From Blastocladiella emersonii ATCC 22665 (Eukaryota; Blastocladiomycota; Blastocladiomycetes; Blastocladiales; Blastocladiaceae), in the NCBI GenBank assembly GCA_025594325.1, contig JANHCV010000001.1:992001-1056000 (forward strand): a stretch of DNA of 64,000 bases, read 5' to 3'. The notes under the pieces were generated by a model that did no database searches, was not told where the DNA came from, and saw only the letters and a list, made by a program, of their open reading frames with translations. How positions within the stretch are numbered: position 1 is the first letter of the stretch; the number at the start of each line of letters is the position of its first letter. The translations under genes and the position numbers were made by a program. Positions 22,635 to 32,315 of this stretch are shown piece after piece.

Positions 22635-24036
22635 ATGCTCTCAGACTCTGCAATGCACCCCGCGGCTCCCGGCAAGCCCGCGCCCGCGAAGCCGCCCGCC
22701 GATCCCGCGCGCCCGCGCGACGTCGAGGCCCCCATTGCCTCTCTCGGCGAGGCTCTGCACGCGAGCTGGCGTCCCGAAACTGCGTCAATCGGGGACATTG
22801 ACTCAGTTCTCTGCGACGTCGAGGCGCAGTACACCGCCATCGTATCCGCCGCCGCGGCGGTGCGCATCCCCGGCGACCGGATCCGCTGGGTGCGCCCGGG
22901 CGACCGCGACTACGCCGCGACCCCGCTCGCGCTGTCGCTGCAGTCGGAGAAGGCTAAGGGGTCGCACCTTGCGCTGCTGGATGCGTGGGACCAGGGGATC
23001 GGCGTCGAGGACGAGGAGAGTGGTAGTGCTGAGCCATCGGTCGGCGGGCACGAGCGCGCGCTCGCGGCCATCCGCACGCTCCCGGTCCTCCGCGCCGAGG
23101 CGTGGCCGTGGCTCATGGCTGTGATTCGTCGCGCTGAGCGCGCGATCGCACGGGGTGTCGGTACGCTCGCTGCGTTGGAGTTGGGCAGGACCGCGGCTGA
23201 CCCGCATTACGCTCGTGTAGACCAAGGCCTCGACGAGGACGACCCGGTGATGCAGCAGTGGGACGAAAACACAACGCGCGTGTCGCACCTCGTCGCCAAC
23301 CTGTCAGGCCCCGCGTCGGCGGGCGACCTCGACCGCCAGTGGCAGTTTGACCACCTCCGCATCACGACCCACGAGACGTCGCTCGCGGCCGCGGATCTCG
23401 GCGGTACCTCGTGGGGCGCCGGTATCGTTCTCGCGTCGTACGTTCTCGATTCGCCGAGGGATGCGGCCTGTACTGACCCTCCGGAACGGTAGCCTCATTG
23501 ACCGCCAGCTCCTCGCCATCCCCGATGCCGCGACGTCGATCCTCGAGCTGGGCTCCGGTACCGGCCTCGGCGGGCTCGCCGCGTCGATGCAGTACCTGGG
23601 CCGCACCGTGACGCTGACCGACTACCACCCGGGCGTGCTGGCGACGCTGGGCGCGAACGCGGCGCTCAACGGGTGCACGAACGTGGTTCTGCGGCAGCTC
23701 GACTGGCGGTGGTTCATTGAGCCCGAAGTCCCCGCGGACGCCGCGACGCCGGTCCTTCCGCGCGCCGAGCTGGTCGCGGCGTTCCACGCGCCCGACGTGC
23801 TGATCGCGGCCGACGTCGTGTACGAGACGCGGTCCGTCGAGTACCTCGCGGCGACGCTCGCTGCCGTCGCGGCGAAACGGGTCTACATCGTGCTCCCGAT
23901 GCGCCCGCGGTACCACGGCGACGTGACCCTGTTCGAGACCCACGTCGCGCCGCGGTTCTGCCCGCACCAGCGCGTCATCGAGTACCGCGGCGCTTACTAC
24001 AAGCTGTACGCGAGCCACGGCGAGATGGGGGCATAG
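22635..24036 (+). CDS. Family-16 protein (lysine) methyltransferase, EFM2/FAM86/METTL21-like
   Basis: Exons 22635-23160, 23221-23437 and 23493-24036, 428 residues. The C-terminal half is a seven-beta-strand SAM methyltransferase: THETSLAAADLGGTSWGAG, motif I LELGSGTGLGG (about 263-273), VTLTDY, then the post-I DVLIAADVVYE (about 349-359), diagnostic for the eukaryotic family that methylates eEF2, eEF1A or chaperones. The N-terminal half is family-specific helical sequence. Intron 1 (23161-23220) is exactly 60 nt and stop-free; its GTACGC donor, CTGAC branch and TGTAG end mark it as an intron. Intron 2 (55 nt) restores the frame needed to reach motif I. Substrate cannot be told from sequence. 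Confidence 0.8.
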
Positions 24037-24092
24037 CAGAGGGGAGTGTGCAATGTAGTACGATTTTGATTGATGCAAAGAGTGGGATGGGG

Positions 24093-25746
24093 TTATGAGA
24101 TGGTCTGGCGCCGGTTCTCGGGGACCTTGATGGACGGCGGGCCCGCCGCGCTCGACCGCGCGTGGTCGACGAGCATCGCGTCCTCGGGGATGCCAGGGAG
24201 CCGAGCCGAGTCGCTCGCTGTGGTGGGCTGACAGGCGCGAGCGCGGCCGATGGCGACCATGGCCTCGATCCCGCCCCACGTCTGCCGGCGGCGCGCCTCG
24301 GTGACCTCCTCGGCCGCACCACCACCACCCGCCGCCGCAGTTGCACCCGTTGCAGCGCTCGCACCAGCGCCCGCCTCGGCCCCAATCACAGCAGCACCGC
24401 CGAACTTGGCGCCGGCCTGGTACCACTTGAGCAGCGCCTCGGCCGACTCGGCGCGTCGGCGCCACTGCCCGGTGGCCTTCTGCGCAATGAGCGTCTTGGC
24501 GACGGCGGCGCGCACGCCGCGGCGGCACTCGGCCTCCATGACGGCGATGGTCTCCTCGAGCAGCGCGCGCCACTCGGCGTCGGCGGCGCGGATCCGCGTG
24601 TCGGCGGCGGCCTCGAGCCCGCGCTCGCGCTCGGCCGCCGCGACGGAAGACGTCTCGAGCTCGGCGCGCAAAAGCGCGATGTCGCGCGCGGTGCGCAGGC
24701 GCAGGTCGCGTTCGGCGGCGAGCGCGGTTTCGAGGGCGAGCAGGGCGGTGGTGGACGGTGAATCGGCGGTGGTGGGGTCGGTGAGCGTGTCGAATGCAAT
24801 GGGGAGCGGGGGCTCCCACTGGACGGCCTGGTCGATGCGCGATGAAGTGAAGCGCGCGGGGGCAGCGCGACGCGTTGCGGCGAGCTCGGAGCGCACGGCG
24901 CCGAGCTGGGCCTGCAGGTTGCCGATGGTGGCGCGCAGGCTGGCCTCGGCGATCTGGTGCGCGAGCGGGGTGGGCGGGAGGAGGCACGGCGAGTTGGCAA
25001 TGGCCGAGGCCTCGGCAGCAGGTGGAAGCGGGGTCGAGAGGACGGTGGTGTTGCTGCCGAGTGTGCGCGCGGGAGTGGGCTTGGAGACGCGCGAGGGTGG
25101 ACGGGAGGTAGTTGGACGAGACTTTGTCGCGGAGGAGGAGGGTCGGGCGAGCGTCGAGGAGGACCGAGAGGATACCGGTGCCGTTTTGGGCTGGACGAGG
25201 CGGCTGGACGGGGTCGCGGCCTGCTTGATGGCCTTGGCCGCCGTCGCCGAGGTCGCGACCTTCTTTGGTGGAGCCAGCTTGCGGATCGTGTTGGGCGACT
25301 ACGCGGGTTGAGTGTGAGGTGAGCGAAGTCACGGACCGGGATGCGCTGGACGCGTACCTGGACCCTGCGCAGCGACTGCGCCGTCCCGATGGTCGAACCG
25401 GCAGGTCTCTTCATGCCGAGCGACGAACCGAACGGTGGCCGCGTCGTAGACCCCGCGGCCTTGGCTTTGGGCCGGTCCGGGATGAGGGCGGGCGATGGCG
25501 GCTAGACCCGAGCTGAGATTAGTGCTCAGCATGGCTCATACGAATAGCTAGCCTGCAGCCACACACCCGGTTGGTGGTCACCTTGGCCTGGACGTGGCTG
25601 TAGAGCTTGGACTTGACGGCAGCCTTGGTGGCCGGCCGCGGCCGCGATGGAGGCGCAGCGGGCGCCTTGCCGGCCGATCGCAGCGACACGGCGCGCCGCG
25701 GCGGGCCCGCCGCGTTCTCTTTCAGTTTTGCAGGTGGTAGTTTCAT
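24093..25746 (-). CDS. Hypothetical coiled-coil protein, 504 aa
   Basis: Exons 25746-25582, 25501-25358 and 25298-24093; introns 80 nt (GTGACC ... TCTAG) and 59 nt (GTACGC ... CGTAG). The first third is basic, Pro/Ser/Lys-rich and disordered. Residues about 170-210 (AHQIAEASLRATIGNLQAQL) and 250-380 (LALETALAAERDLRLRTARD ... AVMEAECRRGVRAAVAKTL) form long heptad-like helices. The C-terminus is Ala/Gly-rich. No enzyme motif. A cytoskeletal or spindle role would be a guess. It ends 56 bp from the stop of the convergent methyltransferase gene and shares a promoter gap with the F-box gene. Confidence 0.65.
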
Positions 25747-26107
25747 GGAAGTCGGTCTGGTTGGCTGTCACGGCGTGCATGCATCGAGTTGCGCGGCCAT
25801 GGCCGCCGCCGCTGCCGCCGCCGACGCGTCTGTGCGAGCGGGAAAGCCGCGGTGATGGGTGTGGCAGGTGCCCCTCAGAGCGGGCGCCGGTCCTCGGTTG
25901 AGTCTTTGTGGGCCGAGCCTCTCGCCTCGCTCCGCCATCCACCGCCCCGCCCATGCATCTCTGAATCGAGTCAACCGGCCCCCGAGTCCCCGCAACGCAA
26001 CGAGTGATGCACCATGCCGCGCCGCCGCTCCGACTCGTCAAAGTCGGCCGACCGCCCGCTCGACTTGGGTGCGGCTCCTCCCCTCTCCGAATCCTGCCAC
26101 TGCCACC
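25747..26107. promoter_or_regulatory. Divergent promoter region (coiled-coil gene / F-box gene)
   Basis: 361 bp between opposite starts. It contains GC-rich trinucleotide runs (GCCGCC near 25800) and a CAACGCAACGAG element near 25995. No named binding site. Confidence 0.35.
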
Positions 26108-28610
26108 ATGGCCCGCGTCCTCGTCCTCGTCGCACCCTCGCCCATGGCTCACCAGCCGCAGATGGATCGTACAGAGCTCGCGCAGCAGCGGAACCCGCGC
26201 GCCGGCCGCGCCTCGCGCCCGTCGCCCGCTAACGGCAAGGGCATCGCCGCCCCGCTGTTCGCCTTCCTCGACCTGCCCATGGACCTGCAGATCCGCGTCC
26301 TGTGCTTCCTGACCCCCGAGGAGATCCACACGTGCGGCCGGTACGCTGATGCTGCTCGCGCGCTCGACCTCGGATCAGCCATTGGCTGACACCCGCCCGT
26401 GCGCATCACCCGCTGTCAGTGCCAACAAGTACACCTGGAACCTCATCACCAGCGACTGGCCATGGCGCGACAAGTTCTTCCGCGACTTTCGCGGCTCGCC
26501 CGTCGTGTACGCCGCCGCCCGGATCGTTTCCCGCCCCACCGCCCGCGGCGCGCTCACATCACCCCGAACCTCTAGAACCATGGGCCGCTCGTGGTGCTCC
26601 GAGTACACGCGCCGCTTCGACCTGTGGGAGAAGCTCGCCGGCCACATCCTGCAGCCCTACACCACGCGCGTCCGCGCCGTCGCCTCCATGTTCGTCGACG
26701 CCGCGCACGAGCTCGTCCTGTCCGACGCCGCCCAGGGACTCGTGCTGCGCTACCAGCTCGCCAACGGCCGCGTCACCCAGGTCGGCCGCCACGCCTCGCG
26801 CATCGGCGACACCCTGTGCATGGACGCCGACCCGCTGCGCACCGCCTTTGCCTCGCACCGCCGCGTCTGCTTCCTCATGGGCAACCGCGGCGGCGCTTCG
26901 TACCGCCAGGTCGACCGTAACCTCGACGTCCCGCCCGTCATCGTCAAGTGGGCCGCGGACCCGGCCCGCCCGCGTGCGTGTGTCGTCGCGCTCGCGTCGA
27001 CCCAGCTCGAGTACTTTGACATGGACGCGAACCCGATTGTACAGTTGCAGTCCCCGCGCCTCGCCAACACCTCGATCCCGGGCGTCTCGGCGCTGTGCGT
27101 CACACAGGCACACTGCACGCTCGCCGCCGTCCGCGACTCGGTCTTCATTCTCGACACGCCGGGCGGGCCAAACCCGGAGTGGGGCGCGCCGCGTGTGTGG
27201 CACTCGCCTGCCGCCGCCGCAGCAGCAGCCGTCGACGGCGAGCCGGCCGGCTACATGGGGACCGAGGAGCCCGTCGGCGACATTGACGCGGTCATGTACA
27301 ACTGCCAGCTCCACCCGCACGCCTTTGTCCGTCTCCGCAGCCAGCCCAACCTCGTCTTTGTCGTCAACGTCGTGGACGCAGAAACCGTCTGCACCCTCGA
27401 GCACGACGCTGCCGTTACGTCGTGGACCTGGCACGCGGGGCCGGGGGTCAACACGCTCGCTGCGCCCGCCCCCACCGCGGATGAGGTGCCGCCAGCCGAG
27501 TCGGCCGAACCAGTACCAGAATCTTCGTTGGACCCGTCCCCGCCACTACCACCGGCAGCAGCAGACCCAGAACGACCACCAGCTACACCACCCCGAACCA
27601 AACCCACGAACGGCCGCCGCTCGCCCGCCCCGCCGCGGCCACCCGTCGCGCCCGAGGACATGCTCGCGGTCCTCGTGACCGGCGACGCCGACGGGAGCGT
27701 GCGCATGTGGTCGGCCGCCTCAACCTCGCCGCGCGGCACCCTGCTCCGGCACCTGCGCAGCCAGCAGGGCTCCGTCGCCGCCCTCTACGCCGACGCCGGG
27801 TGCGTGCTCTCGGCCACGCCCGCGGGCTGGGTGCTCGTGTGGGACCCCGTCTCGGGCGAGTGCCGCCGCCGCATCCAGGCCCGCGCGCGCGACAACGAGG
27901 AGCCCGTCGCCTTCATCGCCAAGGGGTCGCGCCAGACGGACCACCGCATCTACCTCGGGTTCCGCTCGGGCGCTGTCAAGGTCATCGAGCCGCGCACGCG
28001 GCGGACGCGGCGGAAGCATTTCCGCGCGGCCCAGGCTGAGGCGGCGGCGAACGGTGGCCGGAGTAGCGGGAACGGGAGCGGGAGCCGGATCAATAGCTCG
28101 ACCAATATCTGTACGTTTCCCGCGCTCGCTTCCTTCGCGACCTCGCTAACCTGACGACGTTCGCACGTAGACGCCGACATCGAGGACGAGCTCACCGACC
28201 TGTCGCACCGCCAGGTCGAGCTCGACCGGCTGCAGACGCACGCCAAGCGCATCAACGGCACCGCCGAGCTGACCGAGGCTGAGATGCTGCAGCTCGCGCT
28301 GTCGCTGTCGCACGACGCGGACTGGGAGCCGTGGCCGGGCGACGTGGACGTCGACGTGGACGTCGACGTGGACGCGTCGTTTGTCTCGTCCTCGAGCGGC
28401 GCTGCTGGCCACGAAGACGAGGATGCGTCGCTCGCCGCCGCGCTCGCCCTCATCGAGCGCGACAACTTGCCGCCCGCCATCACGCCCGTCCGGCCGCCGA
28501 CCCCGCCGCCCGCGCCGCTCTCGGGCGCCGTCGTCGAGGAGTGGAATCTTGGGATCTCCGAAGAGGAGGCGCTGCGTTTTGCTCTCGAGCAGAGCCTCCT
28601 AGATCAGTGA
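26108..28610 (+). CDS. UFO1: F-box / beta-propeller / UIM protein, Ufo1-like SCF receptor
   Basis: Exons 26108-26340, 26420-28110 and 28171-28610, 787 residues. An F-box lies at about 48-73 (LFAFLDLPMDLQIRVLCFLTP). A propeller of divergent WD40 repeats follows (GDADGSVRMWSAA, GWVLVWDPVSGECRRR, GFRSGAVKVIEPR), with a disordered Pro/Glu insert. The C-terminus has two ubiquitin-interacting motifs: ELTEAEMLQLALSLS near 680 and ISEEEALRFALEQSLLDQ at the very end. F-box, WD repeats and C-terminal UIMs are the Ufo1 arrangement; yeast Ufo1 targets Ho endonuclease and turns itself over through its UIMs. The start at 26108 sits in GCCACCATGG; an in-frame ATG at 26144 is possible. Confidence 0.75.
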
Positions 28611-28774
28611 ACTGTGTGGCGCGATAATACAAAATCAAACTGTCTCGCATCGACCTGAAACTGTCTCGCGTCTCCCACGTGATTTCGCGTCGCGTCCAAT
28701 TTGATGTCGCGGGGACCGATCAGAAGCTTCCCACAAGCTCTCAACATGCAGCGTATGGATGCAGACGTAACAAC

Positions 28775-30649
28775 ATGAACTTTGCCTGGATCAAGCTCCC
28801 CTTTCTGCGGTCGCTGGCAGTGATCCTGGTCGCGTCCGTCGCGTCGGCCGGTCTTGGCGTTGGCATGTCATATGCGGTTGGGATGATTCCGTACGACATG
28901 TACCCGGACCGAGACGACTTTTACACCCGGTTCGACGCGCTCCGCGCGCTATGGGGCATTAGCTTGACGATCTTCTGGGTCCCGTTGGTCTACGTCCTCG
29001 CCAAACACTTTGCAATCATCTTTCCCGAGCTCGCCATACGGGATCCTGTCTCGCGCAAGTGGAATTGGCCCGTGGTCTTACTCTTTGCTGCAGCTTCGGC
29101 GATTCTCGTCTTCCGTCTCGTCTATGGGCCGCTGATCATCGCTCAAGTAGTCGGTGCCTACGTCGACATGAACCCACTCGACTACGTGCTTGGTGCGTTC
29201 TCTACTTTTTCAGCGCCAATTCCACTTTAGTTGAACACCGCCGCATCCAGAACAGACGACCTTCGCGCTGGTGTGCGGGCTCGCCCCAATCCTTCTGCGT
29301 ATCCAAGCGAGACGGCTGCTTCCCGAACACGAAAAGCACCGCGCGTCGTTCCGCTCACCGACGCCCGTCTTTGTCCTCATGGCCGTCGTCGGCTGGATCC
29401 TGACCATGGAGGGCTACCGCATCGGCTTCCCAATCACCATCCTCGGCGTCGCGCTCAGCGTAGTGTACACGTTCGCCTGGGTGTATTACCACAAGCGCAA
29501 GGGTCGCACGGACCGGATCCGCGGACACTTTGATCTCGCTGTGTCGTACTTTCTCGGCTACTTTCTGCTGCGCGTCGTCAGCTTCGCGGGCCAGCGGCTG
29601 CCCGCGCTCATCGAGGAGCTGCTGGACACGGACGCGTTTGAGCTGTATGAGCTCGTCTCGCCGGTGCTGTGGGCGGGGATCATGATGGCCAACACGCTTC
29701 TTATGGAGAAGACGGTGCCGCTTGTGTACCACACGCCGGACTCCTGGATGGTTTTCGTCTATCGCGTGCGTAATGCTCACGCCTCCTCGTTTACGGCTCT
29801 AATCAAATGAACCGCCTGTAGTACGCACAGGATCTCTTTAGCATCGCTGGTGCCCTTCTCTCGCTCACAACCCGCCGGGCGACCCTTGCGTACACTGGCC
29901 TCCTGGTGCTATCGATCCTGGTCCTTGACGCTGGCTTCGTCGACGACCTTTTACTCACGATCTCCCGGAAAACGTGGCGATTGTACAGCACATCACAAAT
30001 CACCCCCGTCCGGCGTGACGCTTCAGGCCTGGAAGCAGGGTCAGCCTCGGCCGCTCGCACGACTCAACTCCAGCTGCTCGCCGCCAAATCCGAGGTCAAG
30101 CTCCCGCAAACGCCGATTCAGGTACTCCCTTGGTACGACTGTCCGTCGGGCCGCTTGCTCACTTTTCGCGTCAAACAGGAGGCCACGTTACAATCGAGCC
30201 CGTGCTCAATTGCCGAATCGCCCACAGTGCTTTTGACCTCACATCAATCGCAATCAAGATCATCGAGGTCAACATGGACATTGCGAGACCACGTCCACCG
30301 CCAGATCGACCGAGCGCAGCACTACTTGATCGCGCGATGTGCATCGCTGGCCTCGTTCGGGCTCGCCGTTGGTGTTGGCCCCGTCCCGATCCTGACCCTG
30401 AGTCCCACAAACTCGGCCATCGCGCCAACGACCGTCATAGCGTACTTTTGCGTGGGCTCACTTGCCGCGTGGATCGTCGCGATCCAGATTCTTCAGTTCA
30501 AGGTCAGACGCGCGAACAAGCACTGCGCGAACGGCGCGTTGCCGCTCGCGATGTGGCAGGTCTCGTTGCGCGACTGCCTCTCGCCATCGCTCGTGGTCGC
30601 GCAGGTCTTGGTCACGAGCCTGATGCAGTTCTCGCCACTCGATTTATAG
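28775..30649 (+). CDS. Polytopic membrane protein A, unrecognised tandem family
   Basis: Exons 28775-29192, 29251-29765, 29822-30121 and 30179-30649, 567 residues. The last intron (57 nt) is a multiple of three and stop-free, so retention would give 586 residues. About a dozen hydrophobic helices are visible, starting FLRSLAVILVASVASAG and ending SLVVAQVLVTSLMQFSPLDL. There are short loops and one polar loop at about 330-410. Matching blocks in the gene at 32316 (for example DLLL..SRKTW vs DLLF..NRTW, HRQIDRAQ vs TREVERAQ, MWQVSLRDCLS vs LWQVDFDATLS) show the two are paralogues. Receptor, channel or transporter cannot be decided. Codon use is less GC-biased than neighbours. Confidence 0.7.
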
Positions 30650-30825
30650 CAAGTAACGCCACGCGCGTCATTGAACTGGGAACCTGCGAAAGTGGAAGAT
30701 CAGAGGATCCATCAGAAGGCATCAGGTGCTCGCCCTGAACGCTAACGGCTTGTATCCATGCATGCATGCATGCACGCCAGACCTCACAATATCGTCTCTT
30801 TCTACGTTCTCAACACAAGCCAAGA

Positions 30826-31179
30826 TGCAGCTCAATGAATTACAGTGGACACGCGAACGAAGTGCTGGCCAAGACATAGGCGACTGGTTTGCCGCCGTTG
30901 GGGCGTATGACTGTCTCAAGCTTGGACAGCTTGAGCATTCGAATGTTGATCCTGCCACGGCCCAGGTATTACTGGGCCCAAGTACGAACAAGCGATCGCT
31001 TGCGCGGCGATTTGGGCACGGTCGGCACCAGAGTGTTGAAAAGATCGCCGAGCGGATCTCCTCCAACGTCTTCTTCGCGTCAAAACGACTCAAGCACATG
31101 GCTCGGACGTTCAAGGCCAACGCCCAGCGATTCGTCGAAAAGGCCGGAGCGCTGGAAGCTATCAATGGAGGAACATAAA
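30826..31179 (+). other. Orphan open frame in low-GC DNA, possibly a relic
   Basis: From an ATG at 30826 an open frame of about 117 residues runs to a TAA at 31177-31179. It is basic and helical (SVEKIAERISSNVFFASKRL, HMARTFKANAQRFVEKAGAL). Further protein-like but interrupted sequence follows to about 31396 (KQHLKLERELDLLEQEID then stop). Base composition is lower in GC than real genes here. No family was recognised; it could be a transposon fragment. A (TGCA)n run lies just upstream near 30757-30772. Confidence 0.25.
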
Positions 31180-31597
31180 TCCCGCGAGCGTACTTCGAGG
31201 AGATAGTTCTTGGCTTTCGCATCCATAAGATCCGGCTCAAGGACATGATGGACAAGGTTGAATAGTCTCCGCGCGATTGGACAAAATTCGTGTTCAGAAA
31301 GGTTGTGCGACGTGGACAAAGGGCTACAAAGCAACATTGAAGCAACATCTCAAGCTTGAACGTGAACTCGATCTACTCGAGCAAGAAATTGACTAGGTCT
31401 CGAAGCCCTGCAGCAAGCTGCAAACTCAATTCGACTCGTTGGTGATCTGGTTGTTCCACCCAGCCGTGCGACCCTTTTTATTTCAATATTAATAAACGCT
31501 AATCTTTCTAGACGTTCATGCTGAGTAAAGGTGGTTATGGAGCTCGGCAAACTCGAGCAATAACCTTCAGGGAATGAGAATCAATTCCCCCGGATGT

Positions 31598-31900
31598 CTC
31601 GTTGGCCTCGTTTGGGCTCTCTGTCCGAGTGTGTCCCGCCCCGATACTGACTTTGAGTCCCTCCAACTCGGCCATCGCGCCATCGACCGTCATCGCGTAG
31701 GTTTGCGTGGGATCGCTCGTTGCGTGGATCGTGGCGGTTCAGATTCTTCAGCTTTGGGTCAGACGTTCGAACAAGCACCGCGCGCACGGCGCTCGCGATG
31801 TGGCAGGTCTCGTTGCGCGACTGCCTCTCGCCGTCACTCGTGGTCGCGCAGGTCTTGGTCACGAACCTGATGCAGTTCTCGCCACTCGATATACAGCAAG
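31598..31900 (+). pseudogene. Decayed duplicate of the 3' end of membrane protein gene A
   Basis: Bases 31598-31900 align with 30345-30654 of the upstream membrane gene over almost their full length, including the run around TGGCAGGTCTCGTTGCGCGA. Small indels and substitutions break the frame: the segments GSLVAWIVAVQILQLWVRRS and MWQVSLRDCLSPSLVVAQVL are still readable but in different frames. The original stop position reads ATACAGCAAG instead of TTATAGCAAG. This is a partial, non-functional tandem copy. Confidence 0.8.
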
Positions 31901-31981
31901 AGAATACATGCGAAGGCCATATTTCTCCGGTGTGCTTGGCGTGGTGCGACTTCTGGATGCCGTCGCATTGACATCATCACG

Positions 31982-32062
31982 TCGACCGAGCTCAGCACTA
32001 CTTGATTGTACGATGTGCCCCGCTGGCCTCGTTCGAGCTCGCCGTTAGAGTGGGCGCCGTCT
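31982..32062 (+). pseudogene. Second, shorter decayed copy of membrane gene A
   Basis: About 81 bp match 30305-30385 of gene A (CGACCGAG..CAGCACTACTTGAT and GGCCTCGTTCG.GCTCGCCGTT), with several substitutions. It covers a segment partly shared with the copy at 31598, so it stems from a separate or overlapping duplication. Confidence 0.65.
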
Positions 32063-32315
32063 AATTTTTTGTGAAGTACACGCTGAACGTTAAGGGAGGA
32101 CAAAATGCTTTGTACCGACATGACCCTCGACGTCGGTCGCGGGCTGGGTCTCGAGGCGACAAAGTTCCAAAGCTCGAAGTGTGGCGCAGCGCGTCTCGCA
32201 CCTGTCAAGTGATGTGAGACACGCGGTTTGCTCACCCGATCGTGAGTGTTCCGTGTTGAAACGCCCTGTGTAACTTGATTAAACTTGATGTCTAAGCAAA
32301 TGAACTTGCTGCAAG

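Noticed and set aside
23362-25332. A 656-codon minus-strand frame
   Set aside because: Spans two real convergent genes in a shadow frame; composition is Arg/His/Pro-rich.
25526-26329. A minus-strand frame running from the F-box gene into the coiled-coil gene
   Set aside because: Shadow of both real genes across their shared promoter; its C-terminal part is a shifted reading of the first coiled-coil exon.
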